This document shows, in pieces, positions 1-8,321 of a stretch of 64,000 nucleotides of DNA. The notes beneath the pieces were generated by a model. That model saw only the letters and a list, made by a program, of their open reading frames with translations, ran no database searches and had not been told where the DNA came from. This DNA comes from Clostridia bacterium. GTDB lineage: Bacteria; Bacillota; Clostridia; Oscillospirales; Acutalibacteraceae. The position numbers and the translations under genes are program-made. Each line of letters starts with the position of its first letter. The first letter of the stretch is position 1. The DNA lies in assembly GCA_017626295.1 (NCBI GenBank), contig JAGAJB010000013.1, forward strand, positions 1 through 64,000. The letters are read 5' to 3'.

Positions 1-273
1 ACGAAAGTGTGCTTTTGATGTTAAACTTATCACTGAAAATTCAACTCCTATATGTTTGACGTTTTTGTGGTTATTAACATCATATCATATTTGAGTTGTT
101 TTTTCTTTTTTATTTGTCACCTATCAAGTGTACCATAACAACAAATTTTAAATTTTGGTAAATATTAAACTGTTTACAAAATACATTTCAGTCAATACTT
201 GTATTGACACTTCCCAAAGATTTTTTACATAGGACAGACCAAGTGTTTGTCCCTTATTTTAAGGAGTGCCGAA
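1..273. other. Upstream region of sigG; no confident gene
   Basis: No gene can be supported here. A frame on the plus strand is open from base 2 to 94 but has no start inside the window and no recognisable protein. On the minus strand an AGGAG at 45-49 precedes a GTG at 33 by 11 bases, so the start of a divergent gene leaving the window is possible but unproven. The rest is AT-rich intergenic DNA containing the candidate sigG promoter. Confidence 0.4.
204..231 (+). promoter_or_regulatory. Candidate promoter of sigG
   Basis: TTGACA at 204-209 is followed after 16 bases by TACATA at 226-231, which fits a vegetative-type promoter loosely. In known endospore formers sigG is transcribed by sigma-F. 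I could not find a convincing sigma-F or sigma-G -10 element, so the sigma factor used here is undecided. Confidence 0.35.
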
Positions 274-1044
274 ATGTATTTTAATAAAGTTGAAATTTGC
301 GGAATTGATACCTCTACTTTAAAAGTTCTTACGGAAAAAGAAAAGACCGCCCTTATTGAAAAAGCAAAGGAGGGCGATAAATACGCCCGCGAAAAACTTG
401 TAACGGGTAACCTGCGTTTAGTGTTAAGCGTTATCCAGCGTTTTGCAAATCGCGGTGAAAACCTCGACGACCTTTTCCAAGTAGGTTGCATAGGGCTTAT
501 GAAAGCCATTGATAACTTCGATACAGGTCACGACGTCAGATTTTCCACCTACGCTGTTCCGATGATAATCGGCGAAGTGCGCCGTTACCTCAGAGATAAT
601 AACCCCGTAAGAGTCAGCCGTTCAATGCGCGACACCGCATACCACGCTATGCAGGCGCGCGAACGCCTCAGCAACGAAACGGGAAAAGAACCCACCGTAG
701 AGGAGATAGCAAAAGAACTGGGAAAACCCAAAAGCGAAGTTGTAATCGCCCTTGAAGCAATAGTTGACCCCGTATCCTTCTACGAGCCTGTTTACTCAAA
801 CGGCGGAGATACCATTTACCTTATGGACCAACTGGGCTCTGACGAAAGTGACGGCGACTGGATAGACGAAATATCTATGAAAGAGGCAATTAAAAACCTT
901 CCCAAAAGAGAAAAGAAAATACTTTCAATGCGCTTTATGAGAGGTATGACACAAACAGAAGTCGCAGAAGAAATCGGCATTTCACAAGCACAGGTTTCAA
1001 GGCTTGAAAAAAGTGCTATAAATACTATAAAGAATGGGAAATAA
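274..1044 (+). CDS. sigG: RNA polymerase sporulation sigma factor sigma-G
   Basis: This is the late forespore-specific sigma factor that directs RNA polymerase to germination, SASP and DNA-protection genes after engulfment. The 256-residue protein starts with the sigma-G hallmark NKVEICGIDTS. It has region 2 (LRLVLSVIQRF, then DLFQVGCIGLMKAID and FSTYAVPMIIGEVRRYLRD) and a region 4 helix-turn-helix near the C-terminus (TEVAEEIGISQAQVSRLEK). The ATG at 274 is chosen because AAGGAG lies at 261-266; an upstream TTG at 247 would only add unrelated residues. It is the first gene seen, is followed by its own terminator, and shows no sign of damage. Length and motifs match the family throughout, so the assignment over the sister factors sigma-F and sigma-E is firm. 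Confidence 0.95.
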   Translation: MYFNKVEICGIDTSTLKVLTEKEKTALIEKAKEGDKYAREKLVTGNLRLVLSVIQRFANRGENLDDLFQVGCIGLMKAIDNFDTGHDVRFSTYAVPMIIGEVRRYLRDNNPVRVSRSMRDTAYHAMQARERLSNETGKEPTVEEIAKELGKPKSEVVIALEAIVDPVSFYEPVYSNGGDTIYLMDQLGSDESDGDWIDEISMKEAIKNLPKREKKILSMRFMRGMTQTEVAEEIGISQAQVSRLEKSAINTIKNGK

Positions 1045-1051
1045 AAATACT

Positions 1052-1083
1052 GCACCGAATACTCGGTGCGGTTTTTCATTTTT
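1052..1083 (+). terminator. Intrinsic terminator of sigG
   Basis: A 7-bp stem, GCACCGA pairing with TCGGTGC around an ATAC loop, is followed by GGTTTTTCATTTTTT. It lies eight bases after the sigG stop codon. Confidence 0.85.
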
Positions 1084-1096
1084 TATCCATTGGTGC

Positions 1097-1126
1097 TTGA
1101 CGAAGTAACATATAAAATTATATAAT
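1097..1126 (+). promoter_or_regulatory. Candidate sigma-A promoter of the GNAT gene
   Basis: TTGACG at 1097-1102 and TATAAT at 1121-1126 are separated by 18 bases, and lie 30 bases before the acetyltransferase start codon. Confidence 0.6.
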
Positions 1127-1155
1127 TATTATAGAAAAACTTACACGGAGGAATT

Positions 1156-1575
1156 ATGAAAATTACCGTATACGATAAAATTCCCGACGAAGCAAGATTT
1201 ATTCGCGAAACCGTTTTTCTTGAGGAACAGGGTTTTGAGAAAGAATACGACGAAAACGACAATATTGCAAAACACATTGTAATATACGAGGATAATACCG
1301 CCATAGCCACTTGCAGAGTTTATTGGGATGAAGAAGTGAATTGTTATCACATAGGAAGGATTGCAGTTTTAAAACCCCACCGCGGTAAAGGTCTGGGTAT
1401 AAAAGTGGTTACCGAAGCGGAAAAACTCGTCAAAGAAATGGGCGGTAAAGAAATTTTCATTTCAGGGCAATTACAGGTTGCGGAGTTTTATAAAAACAAA
1501 TTAGGCTACACACAGTACGGCGACGTTTACCCGGAAGAAAACCACCCACACGTAGCATTAAAGAAAACAATATAA
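1156..1575 (+). CDS. GNAT-family N-acetyltransferase (ElaA/YjcF-like)
   Basis: The 139-residue protein belongs to the GNAT superfamily, which moves the acetyl group of acetyl-CoA to an amine. The acetyl-CoA pyrophosphate loop RGKGLG is at residues 76-81, preceded by the beta-strand HIGRIAVLKP. The C-terminal FYKNKLGYTQYG and the early FLEEQGF segment fit the small ElaA/YjcF-type branch, whose substrates are mostly unknown. A strong GGAGGA site lies five bases before ATG 1156. It is followed 19 bases later by the cytidylate-kinase-like gene, so the two are probably co-transcribed from the promoter at 1097. The physiological substrate cannot be read from the sequence. Confidence 0.8.
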   Translation: MKITVYDKIPDEARFIRETVFLEEQGFEKEYDENDNIAKHIVIYEDNTAIATCRVYWDEEVNCYHIGRIAVLKPHRGKGLGIKVVTEAEKLVKEMGGKEIFISGQLQVAEFYKNKLGYTQYGDVYPEENHPHVALKKTI

Positions 1576-1594
1576 AACCGAAGGAGGAACAGAT

Positions 1595-2188
1595 ATGAAA
1601 AATAAAGTTATTGCCATAAGCCGTGAATTCGGAAGTGGCGGAAGAACTGTTGGTAAACTTACCGCAGAAAAACTCGGTATCCCCTGCTACGATCAGGAAA
1701 TTATTCAGAAAATCGCAGAGGAAAGCGGTCTTTGCGAAGATTTTATAGCAGAGCACGGCGAGTACGCATCCCACGGTAATTGGTTTGCAAACGCTTTCGC
1801 CAACAGGGATTATTACGGCCACTCCGTACAGGATGACATCTGGTCCGTTCAGCGTAAAATCATTACTGGACTTGCAGAAAAAGGCCCCTGTGTTATAGTT
1901 GGCAGATGTGCCGATTATCTCTTACAGGAAACCGCGGATTGTATTACGGTCTTTATCCACGCCGATAAGAAAAGCCGTGCGGAAAGAATTGTTAAACAGT
2001 ACGGTGAAAGTGAACAGGCTCCCGAACGCAGACTCCGCGATAAAGACAAACGACGCGCCGCATACTATCAGTTCTATACTGACAGAAAATGGGGCGACGT
2101 GAATAACTACGATATAGCCCTCAGCACATCTTCGCTGGGTATAGAAAAATGCGCAGAAATAATCGCAGATTTATATAAATCCAAATAA
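1595..2188 (+). CDS. Cytidylate-kinase-like P-loop protein
   Basis: The 197-residue protein is of the cytidylate-kinase-like family, a P-loop nucleoside kinase group distinct from housekeeping Cmk. The ATP loop is visible as GSGGRTVGK at residues 13-21 after the strand KVIAISREF. The segment CVIVGRCADYLL carries the core second motif, and a lid-like stretch rich in arginine (RRLRDKDKRRAAYYQFYT) follows. These proteins are common in gut Clostridia and their true nucleotide substrate is not established. AAGGAGG precedes ATG 1595. It follows the acetyltransferase closely and ends at a bidirectional terminator. Confidence 0.8.
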   Translation: MKNKVIAISREFGSGGRTVGKLTAEKLGIPCYDQEIIQKIAEESGLCEDFIAEHGEYASHGNWFANAFANRDYYGHSVQDDIWSVQRKIITGLAEKGPCVIVGRCADYLLQETADCITVFIHADKKSRAERIVKQYGESEQAPERRLRDKDKRRAAYYQFYTDRKWGDVNNYDIALSTSSLGIEKCAEIIADLYKSK

Positions 2189-2193
2189 ACGGT

Positions 2194-2231
2194 AAAAATC
2201 AGTACCAACTTTTTCGTTGGTACTGATTTTT
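2194..2231. terminator. Bidirectional terminator
   Basis: A 16-bp perfect stem (AAAAATCAGTACCAAC with its complement) around TTTTTC lies between the convergent genes ending at 2188 and 2240. A-rich and T-rich flanks allow it to work in both directions. Confidence 0.9.
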
Positions 2232-2239
2232 TTACTTTA

Positions 2240-4135
2240 TCAGAATTCAAACATAAATCTTCCGCCGGGGGCAACATCACCGTTTTGGTAGAAATCGAGA
2301 ATATCGCCGTCGGTCTGCATATTGTCGGATAATTTAAAGTTAAAACTTACATTCTCACTACCCTCGAGCCCCAATGCGCTGAGAGGTATCTGCAAATACA
2401 TAACATTTTTATTAACAACGTATTCGCCCACACCTGTTTTTTCAAAACTCCAACCGCCTTTGGATTTTTCAATAACAACCTGACTTTCGGTAGCGTTTTC
2501 GCGGTTGATAACATACTCGAAACCTTCCCAGGAAGAAACTTTTCCCGTTGAGTCAGTATCAATAAACAACCGCATCCATGCTTTGTCTGTATAGGGAGTT
2601 ATATCATCAACTGTCTCTATGCGGAAATATACATTATCCGTATCGTACGTAACCTTTACATTTTTAAAGTCGTTGCGCATAGTGTCACTTTCATAGTGAA
2701 CACCCTGCCAACTATCCGCATTTCGTTTTCTTGTGCTGTTTATGTAATGATTATAACTGTTGGTAATATTATCCCACTGGGAATCTGCACCTAAAATATC
2801 AATTGTAGTACCGCTTTTTGCAGTTAAGGAAGGTTTATCCATACCCTTAAATCTTCTGACATTGGCAACAAGTTGATAATAGTAATGGTCTTTGAGTATG
2901 CCTTTTGCAGGCTCAATATCACGGCTGTATTCATCGCTGAATTGATCGGGGAATGCATTCTCTGTTCCCTGCCACTCACGCCATCTGCCTGCAAGCCACT
3001 CGTTCCAACCTGTTACGAAGATAAATTCGGGGTCGCATTCAATTGCATAATCCCATTGTTGTTGGAAATTAAGTCCGTAAAGAAGTGAATTTTCAACAGA
3101 AGAATCAACAGTTACGATTTCTTCGCCTTTTTGGTAGGTGTATGAATAATCACCGTGGGTAAAACTTCTGCCTTGTACATTACCGCCCGAATTCATTGCA
3201 ACCAATTCGCCGTCGGCAGCATTTTGCGCAACGGAAACGCACATCTGCTCTGTACCGCCAAAAAGTGTTTTACCGTATTTTGTCTGGGGATAGTCACTGC
3301 ACCAACCCCAATTTTCCTCACTCATATAATTATCGTCTGTAAAATAACCGGGCTCGTTTCGGCGGAAAGTGAAGAAATCAAGAATTTCCTTTTCATCTGT
3401 TTTTTCACTGTCAAGGGCTGCAGGATCCGCCATAATAAAGGGTTTGCCGTCCCAAAAGAACCACAAATCTTTATATCTGCCTTTTGAATAGATATTATTA
3501 TACAGATTATGAAGAGATGTATTAGGGTCTTCACCCGCATTAAAGGGAAGCATAAATGCAACCTGTGGAACATTTACTCCCTCTACCCTCGCCTCTTCAA
3601 AAATTTTAAAAAGAGTTTCATAGCCGTCTTCCCAAACCTCTGTACCGTTTGTACAGTCGAAGATTATAACGTCTACTCCTGCGTCGGCTATCATTTCCGC
3701 GTGTTTTCTTACAACATATTCGTCAACATTCGTATAGTAACCGAAAAGGGGTTCGTTCCAGTAATGGGGTATGCCGTCACCGTCGTCGGTCCATACAGGG
3801 TTATCGAAATCGCGCACAGCACCGGGATCTTTACTGAGCATTTCGGTTACATTTCTTGCAGGACGGTTTTGGGAATGGTGATAATGCCAGGTCCAATAGA
3901 ATAACCCTACAAACTTTTCCTGATTCTTTTCTCCCGCTTCTTCATAGGTGGGTAAAGTTCTGCCGAGGCCGTCCGTTGCTACCCAGGTATCAGGGTTTAC
4001 ATCGCCGTATGTATTTTCATTCACGTTATCAATACCGTTACCGAAAATATCTACGCGAAAAACTGCCCCCAATATCACCGCAACCGCAAGCACTACACAC
4101 ACGGCAGTAACAATTACGTTTTTACCATTTTTCAT
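2240..4135 (-). CDS. Exported GH71/GH99-like glycoside hydrolase with C-terminal CBM9-like domain
   Basis: The 631-residue protein has a hydrophobic N-terminal segment at about residues 7-28 with no lipobox, so it is probably membrane-anchored or secreted. Residues 75-400 resemble the TIM-barrel hydrolases grouped with families GH71 and GH99 (endo-alpha-mannanase-like): FVGLFYWTWHYHH opens the barrel, DVIIFDCTNG follows near 155, and VTGWNEWLAGRW lies near 385. From about 440 to the end a beta-sandwich of the CBM9/DOMON kind is suggested by VYFRIETVDD, WMRLFIDTD and GFEYVINR. It is the last gene of a minus-strand operon after a zinc-ribbon membrane protein and a sugar symporter. This context points to surface glycan capture followed by import. 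The exact glycan and CAZy family need a profile search. Confidence 0.7.
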   Translation of the reverse strand: MKNGKNVIVTAVCVVLAVAVILGAVFRVDIFGNGIDNVNENTYGDVNPDTWVATDGLGRTLPTYEEAGEKNQEKFVGLFYWTWHYHHSQNRPARNVTEMLSKDPGAVRDFDNPVWTDDGDGIPHYWNEPLFGYYTNVDEYVVRKHAEMIADAGVDVIIFDCTNGTEVWEDGYETLFKIFEEARVEGVNVPQVAFMLPFNAGEDPNTSLHNLYNNIYSKGRYKDLWFFWDGKPFIMADPAALDSEKTDEKEILDFFTFRRNEPGYFTDDNYMSEENWGWCSDYPQTKYGKTLFGGTEQMCVSVAQNAADGELVAMNSGGNVQGRSFTHGDYSYTYQKGEEIVTVDSSVENSLLYGLNFQQQWDYAIECDPEFIFVTGWNEWLAGRWREWQGTENAFPDQFSDEYSRDIEPAKGILKDHYYYQLVANVRRFKGMDKPSLTAKSGTTIDILGADSQWDNITNSYNHYINSTRKRNADSWQGVHYESDTMRNDFKNVKVTYDTDNVYFRIETVDDITPYTDKAWMRLFIDTDSTGKVSSWEGFEYVINRENATESQVVIEKSKGGWSFEKTGVGEYVVNKNVMYLQIPLSALGLEGSENVSFNFKLSDNMQTDGDILDFYQNGDVAPGGRFMFEF

Positions 4136-4172
4136 AAAAGTTCCCCTTATTCCGTAAACTTAATTCAGAGTA

Positions 4173-5690
4173 TCACTCTGCATCAGCAGTTTTCTTTTCC
4201 GCAGCCGCTGTAGCAGCGCGGGTGCGCTCCAAATCAAGATACATTTTATCACGGGTTTTCTGGTCAATGTTATAGAAGAACATTGGAACAAGACTTAAAA
4301 AGTCAAATATCAACTGAGGACCGAATGCGGCAATAAACATTTTCCACATTGTATCCTGTGTCTGCACGGCAGTAAGACCCGATTCAAAACCTGCCCATCT
4401 TGACAAAAGCATTGTGTTAATCTTTGTAAGAGCAATACCGCGAACCTTGTTGATATAGCCCGTAAGGAGATTTACGGTTGCCTCTACTCTGTAACCGTTC
4501 TGCCATTCACAGTAGTCAAGGACTTCGTAGTTGATTTCGTTTTCTATAATTTTCTTTGTTCCGTAGAATACCATTTCAAGACTGTTACCAAACATCATTG
4601 CGATTGTCATAGGTAATTTTTTCTTATAGAAACCGTTTTCCTTTCCGCCTATAAGACCCACAAGGAAGAAAGATAACTCCGAAACTATTATTGAACCGCG
4701 CTGGAATAACCACAAAGTTTTAGTCGAAAATCTTTTTCTGAATTTTGTAGCCCAGGGATAACTTGCGTACGAAATGGGCATACCGGGAATACCCGCAACG
4801 GTGGACATCATATTGAACTTCAAAACGGTGTCGTAGTAAAGCGACTGCGACGTACCTACGTTGATACCGTCAACGAAGCCCGATAATGTGTAAATAAGCA
4901 AGGGTTTGTTTTTGAAAACAGAGAACATACCCTTCATAACACGGGGCGGTTTTTCCGATTGGGGAACTCGTTCCTTACTTACAAACACCCACATAACAGC
5001 AGGTACTGTGGCTATTACCCACCAGAAAAGTTTCATTGACGAGAAAACTTTGGTAAGGTTTATGTTTATCTTACCGTTTGCCACAAGGTCAAATAAAACA
5101 CCTGCTATCTGTTCGGGAAGTCGCCTGAACAAGTCGCTTGCAAAACGGGATGAAACGAGTAAAGCCGTTCGTTCATTCGGGTTGGGGGTGAAAACATTAT
5201 CAATATAACCGCCACCGCCGAAGAATGCACCGACTGTTTCACTGATATACGAAAGAATCATATAAAAAACCAATCTTTGAAAAGCATCCATACCCTGAGC
5301 ATCTGCAATAATAGGCATAAAGCAGGTTATTAAACCGAGTAAAATGCTGGGAATAAGTGATAAATACTGGAATGGCTTGAACTTACCCCAACGGGTTCTC
5401 ATTTTATCAATAATAACCGCAGAAAGCGGGTCGTTAATTAAATCGTAAATACCGAGTGTAACCGCGGCATTACCGTGTGCTTCGGCATTAAGACCAAAAA
5501 TCTTATAGAGGAATAATTCCGATGTTGTATCGTATTTACCCAACTGTAATTCTGCCGTGGCAGTTTTAAGTATGTAAACAACTCTTTCTTTAGTGGAACA
5601 GAACTGCCTGTTCATATAAGCGGGTAAATCTGTTTCGAGAACGTATTCGCGGGTCTGTGTTGCCACATCCTTGTTCATTTCTTCGCTCAT
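4173..5690 (-). CDS. MFS sugar transporter of the GPH (glycoside-pentoside-hexuronide:cation symporter) type
   Basis: This 505-residue polytopic membrane protein has about twelve hydrophobic segments. The family signature lies around residues 78-107: GIYDLINDPLSAVIIDKM followed by TRWGKFKPF. GPH carriers move sugars or glycosides together with Na+ or H+. Compared with classical members the N-terminus has an extra hydrophilic 40-residue stretch and the central loops are long. Its start codon overlaps the stop of the upstream zinc-ribbon gene (ATGA), so translation is probably coupled. It precedes the GH71/99-like hydrolase by 37 bases, which suggests it imports the hydrolysis product. Confidence 0.8.
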   Translation of the reverse strand: MSEEMNKDVATQTREYVLETDLPAYMNRQFCSTKERVVYILKTATAELQLGKYDTTSELFLYKIFGLNAEAHGNAAVTLGIYDLINDPLSAVIIDKMRTRWGKFKPFQYLSLIPSILLGLITCFMPIIADAQGMDAFQRLVFYMILSYISETVGAFFGGGGYIDNVFTPNPNERTALLVSSRFASDLFRRLPEQIAGVLFDLVANGKININLTKVFSSMKLFWWVIATVPAVMWVFVSKERVPQSEKPPRVMKGMFSVFKNKPLLIYTLSGFVDGINVGTSQSLYYDTVLKFNMMSTVAGIPGMPISYASYPWATKFRKRFSTKTLWLFQRGSIIVSELSFFLVGLIGGKENGFYKKKLPMTIAMMFGNSLEMVFYGTKKIIENEINYEVLDYCEWQNGYRVEATVNLLTGYINKVRGIALTKINTMLLSRWAGFESGLTAVQTQDTMWKMFIAAFGPQLIFDFLSLVPMFFYNIDQKTRDKMYLDLERTRAATAAAEKKTADAE

Positions 5691-6532
5691 TTTTTAACCG
5701 CCTCCCCGTTTAGTTCTGCTTCTTTCTGCAGTTGCATTTCGGTTAATCTGCGGTACATTTCCTGACGGATTTCCTCTTGCGGGACTCCGTCTTCCACCAT
5801 TTTGAAATATTCTTCAATGGGTATACCGCCCACAAAACAAGGGTCGTGCTTAACTTCAATGCCCTTTTTATATACGGCAATATCTATACCGAAATTCACA
5901 CCGAGAAGTAACAAATATACAAACGGTGCAATAACGAAATCTATACTGAAATAGGGGTTTTCGGGAATGAACATTAAAAGTGCCGTTGCACCGCCACACA
6001 TAACGAGCATTAAAATATCGAGAATGTAGTTTCTTACTTTGCCCCTTTTCCCGCAAGCCATTGTCAGACAACCGAAATGAACAAGCATAAAAACTACTGA
6101 CAAAGCGAGCATAAGAACGGCAGTCGCCAGAAAAATCAAAGCACTTTTTCCGCCACCGGTATTTAAAAGTTCTAAAATCGAATCAAAATTTATTTTTTCA
6201 AGCATATCGATTAAGGAAAACAGAGTATAAATGCCGTCAAACTCCGCAAAGGGTGCTTTAAAACTGCCCTTTAGCCACGGCACAACAATTGCCGCCACAG
6301 GAATAAGGCTTGTAAAAATACGGACAACCGCAAGTTTCGACCCTACAAAAGCGGCTTTCATTCTGTTCGTTTTTTGCTGAAAATAATAATGCTGAACCTC
6401 CGCCTTGTCGGCATCTTGCATCAGTCGTTCCTGAATATCATACAGCACAATATTGCAAGAGCAATGGGGACAATGCTGTTTCCAATCCGTCATACGCAGA
6501 TGTTCACCGCATTTAGGACAGTTTGCCATCAT
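5687..6532 (-). CDS. Zinc-ribbon multispanning membrane protein, unknown function
   Basis: The 281-residue protein begins with a zinc ribbon of two cysteine pairs (CPKCGE and CPHCSC, within the first 25 residues) and then has four or more hydrophobic segments between about 70 and 210. The tail is hydrophilic and contains GIPIEEYFKMVEDGVPQEE. ATG 6532 or ATG 6529 is preferred over GTG 6538 because GGGAG lies just upstream. It is the first gene of the operon with the GPH symporter and the GH71/99-like enzyme and overlaps the symporter by four bases. I do not recognise a named family. The context suggests an accessory or regulatory role for sugar transport, but this is inference. Confidence 0.65.
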   Translation of the reverse strand: MMANCPKCGEHLRMTDWKQHCPHCSCNIVLYDIQERLMQDADKAEVQHYYFQQKTNRMKAAFVGSKLAVVRIFTSLIPVAAIVVPWLKGSFKAPFAEFDGIYTLFSLIDMLEKINFDSILELLNTGGGKSALIFLATAVLMLALSVVFMLVHFGCLTMACGKRGKVRNYILDILMLVMCGGATALLMFIPENPYFSIDFVIAPFVYLLLLGVNFGIDIAVYKKGIEVKHDPCFVGGIPIEEYFKMVEDGVPQEEIRQEMYRRLTEMQLQKEAELNGEAVKK

Positions 6533-6559
6533 ACTCACTCCCTGTTAATATATATGATT

Positions 6560-6588
6560 ATGATACAATTTTTCGCTTATTAAGTCAA
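6560..6588 (-). promoter_or_regulatory. Promoter of the zinc-ribbon/symporter/GH operon
   Basis: On the minus strand TTGACT (6588-6583) and TATCAT (6565-6560) are separated by exactly 17 bases and lie about 30 bases before the first start codon. Confidence 0.65.
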
Positions 6589-6676
6589 TATTTTTATCAT
6601 TTTTCAACAAACAAAAAATGAATTGCACTACCTTAATAAAAAACTGTTAAAACAATGTGTCATATTGATTAAAATC

Positions 6677-6705
6677 TTAACCTTTTTCCCCTTTGTCCAT
6701 ATAAT
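6677..6705 (+). promoter_or_regulatory. Candidate promoter of the cotJ operon
   Basis: CATATAAT at 6698-6705 closely resembles the sigma-E -10 element (CATACAAT), which is expected because cotJ is mother-cell expressed in Bacillus. A good sigma-E -35 element is not visible at the right distance. TTAACC at 6677-6682 with a 17-base spacer would instead give a weak sigma-A reading. Confidence 0.4.
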
Positions 6706-6747
6706 GTAACAGGTGTGTTAACACCAATCCGTAAAAGGAGCGTCATA

Positions 6748-6981
6748 ATGGATAACACTATAAAATGCAATATGGCTGATACCGTGTCAAGGCTTTCGGC
6801 ATCAACCTGCAAACTCAACTGTGTTATAACGGAATTCCCCGCAGATACCGTTGTAGCAATGGCTTATGTGCCTTTCCAACTCGACAAAACCTCGTATTCA
6901 CCTGAGGTGGCATTGCGCGAAGGCACACTTTTCCCAATTCTCAATAAGCCTTTCTGCGGAAGGAGTGTCATAAATGAGTGA
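6748..6981 (+). CDS. cotJA: Spore coat associated protein CotJA
   Basis: The 77-residue protein matches CotJA, a small coat component made in the mother cell. The family core is visible as VVAMAYVPFQ, then YSPEVALREGTLFP and LNKPF. ATG 6748 is preceded by AAAGGAG at 6734-6740. It overlaps the start of the next gene by eight bases (ATGAGTGA), the usual cotJA-cotJB arrangement. It is the first gene of the three-gene cotJ operon and marks the organism as an endospore former. Confidence 0.92.
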   Translation: MDNTIKCNMADTVSRLSASTCKLNCVITEFPADTVVAMAYVPFQLDKTSYSPEVALREGTLFPILNKPFCGRSVINE

Positions 6982-7225
6982 ACGAAAAAAATTGCTTATG
7001 CGACTGCAGGCAACACAGTTCGCTGCATGGGAATTGCATATGTTCCTTGACACACATCCTTGCGACCGCACAGCAAATGAAATGTTCCGCAAATATACTG
7101 ACGAAGCAAAAATGCTTAAAACTGAGTTCGAAAAAAAATACGGCCCTCTCACTGTTTCGAGCTCATATGAAGCCAGTTGGCTTAATGACCCGTGGCCGTG
7201 GGAACATCAAGGGAGCTGTGATTGA
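6974..7225 (+). CDS. cotJB: Spore coat protein CotJB
   Basis: The 83-residue protein matches CotJB: LMRLQATQFAAWELHMFLDT, then THPCDRTA and a C-terminal WLNDPWPWE segment that is typical of the family. CotJB helps place CotJC in the spore coat. The ribosome site AGGAG (6961-6965) lies in the end of cotJA, and the reading frames overlap. The neighbours on both sides are the other two cotJ genes, which makes the call secure. Confidence 0.92.
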   Translation: MSERKKLLMRLQATQFAAWELHMFLDTHPCDRTANEMFRKYTDEAKMLKTEFEKKYGPLTVSSSYEASWLNDPWPWEHQGSCD

Positions 7226-7228
7226 TTT

Positions 7229-7846
7229 ATGTTCATGTATGAAAAGAAATTGCAATATCCGGTAAACATCAAAAACCCCAATCCTAAACTTGCACAGATA
7301 ATTATTACGCAGTACGGCGGTCCCGACGGCGAACTCGGAGCGAGTCTTCGCTACCTTTCCCAACGTTTCGCCATGCCCTACCCCGAACTCAAAGGCCTGC
7401 TGACCGATATAGGTACAGAGGAATTAGGGCACCTTGAAATGATAGGTGCAATTGTTTACCAGCTTACAAGAAATCTTTCTTTAGAAGAAATTAAGAAAAG
7501 CGGTTTTGATACCTATTTCGTTGACCATACAACAGGCATTTACCCCGTTGCTGCAAGCGGTTATCCTTACACCGCTGCTCAGTTCCAGTCTAAAGGCGAT
7601 GTCATAACCGACCTTCACGAAGACCTTGCGGCTGAACAAAAGGCAAGAACAACTTACGATAACATTCTTCGCCTGGTTGACGACCCCGACGTCCGCGACC
7701 CCATAAAATTCCTCCGCGAACGCGAAATCGTCCACTATCAGCGCTTCGGCGAAGGCTTAAGACTTGCAACAGACAAAATGGATTCAAAGAACTTCTACGC
7801 TATCAACCCCGCATTCGATTGCACAAAACCCAACAAGAGAAGATAA
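7229..7846 (+). CDS. cotJC: Spore coat manganese catalase-like protein CotJC
   Basis: The 205-residue protein is CotJC, a member of the manganese catalase (ferritin-like) family found in spore coats. The di-metal ligands are visible in GTEELGHLEMIGA in the first helix pair and in REREIVHYQRFGEGLR near the C-terminus. The opening MYEKKLQYPV and the repeated PDVRDPIKFL are typical. ATG 7229 or the in-frame ATG at 7235 could be the start. It is the last gene of the operon and runs into a strong terminator. Peroxide detoxification in the coat is the family role. Confidence 0.93.
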   Translation: MFMYEKKLQYPVNIKNPNPKLAQIIITQYGGPDGELGASLRYLSQRFAMPYPELKGLLTDIGTEELGHLEMIGAIVYQLTRNLSLEEIKKSGFDTYFVDHTTGIYPVAASGYPYTAAQFQSKGDVITDLHEDLAAEQKARTTYDNILRLVDDPDVRDPIKFLREREIVHYQRFGEGLRLATDKMDSKNFYAINPAFDCTKPNKRR

Positions 7847-7852
7847 ACAACA

Positions 7853-7882
7853 ACGAGCAGATTTCGGTCTGCTCGTTTTCTT
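7853..7882 (+). terminator. Terminator of the cotJ operon
   Basis: A perfect 9-bp stem, ACGAGCAGA with TCTGCTCGT around TTTCGG, is followed by TTTCTTAGTTTT. Confidence 0.9.
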
Positions 7883-7914
7883 AGTTTTATGGTGTGATTT
7901 TCTGTACTTCTCGC

Positions 7915-8043
7915 TTTGGTTTCGTCCGGTTCAACCTTACCGCCAACAAACTCCCACAACAAAGCACACGACTTAGTTGCAGGTCGTTGGCATATCATAA
8001 ATCTATTCTTATCCCATATAAGTGCTGCTACAACTTCAGTCAT
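7915..8043 (-). pseudogene. Truncated Nudix (MutT-type) hydrolase
   Basis: The minus strand encodes the first third of a Nudix NTP pyrophosphohydrolase: MTEVVAALIWDKNRFMICQRP, then LLWEFVGGKVEPDET. The Nudix box begins with GGKVEPDE but its essential REXXEE half is absent. The frame instead runs into unrelated residues and the cotJC terminator and ends inside cotJC at 7795. A good GAGGA site lies before ATG 8043, nine bases after the HRDC gene. A deletion that brought the gene next to cotJC is the simplest reading. The product cannot be an active Nudix enzyme. Confidence 0.8.
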
Positions 8044-8051
8044 ATAAATCC

Positions 8052-8321
8052 TCACTTTAACTTCCTGATAGTTTCCATAAATGCTTCACCGTAGCGTTTA
8101 TATTTCACTTCGCCCACACCGGACACTTCCAACAACTCATCCTTGGTTGTGGGTTTTCTTCTGCTCATATCTGTAAGAGTTGCATCACTGAAGACTACAA
8201 ACGCAGGAACACTTGCTTTTTGTGCAAACTCTTTTCTGACAAGTTTTAATGCTGCCAAAAGTTTGGTGTCAACATCCGGAAGGTTTTTATCTTTATGCCT
8301 TCTCTTTTGCTCTTTTGCCAT
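8052..8321 (-). CDS. Free-standing HRDC-domain protein (possible RecQ C-terminal relic)
   Basis: The 89-residue protein is almost entirely one HRDC domain: LLAALKLVRKEFAQ, VPAFVVFSDATLTDM, then the hairpin ELLEVSGVGEVKYKRYGEAF. HRDC domains bind DNA or mediate contacts and normally sit at the C-terminus of RecQ helicases or RNase D. No helicase domain lies upstream; the preceding DNA holds a different small gene. It may be an independent small protein, or what is left of a recQ. It lies between the EF-hand microprotein, which overlaps it by 29 bases, and the broken Nudix gene, so the three form a compact minus-strand cluster. Confidence 0.7.
   Translation of the reverse strand: MAKEQKRRHKDKNLPDVDTKLLAALKLVRKEFAQKASVPAFVVFSDATLTDMSRRKPTTKDELLEVSGVGEVKYKRYGEAFMETIRKLK

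Noticed and set aside
225-509. Minus-strand frame over the sigG start
   Set aside because: It overlaps the conserved sigma-G sequence and encodes a low-complexity Arg/Ser/Phe-rich protein.
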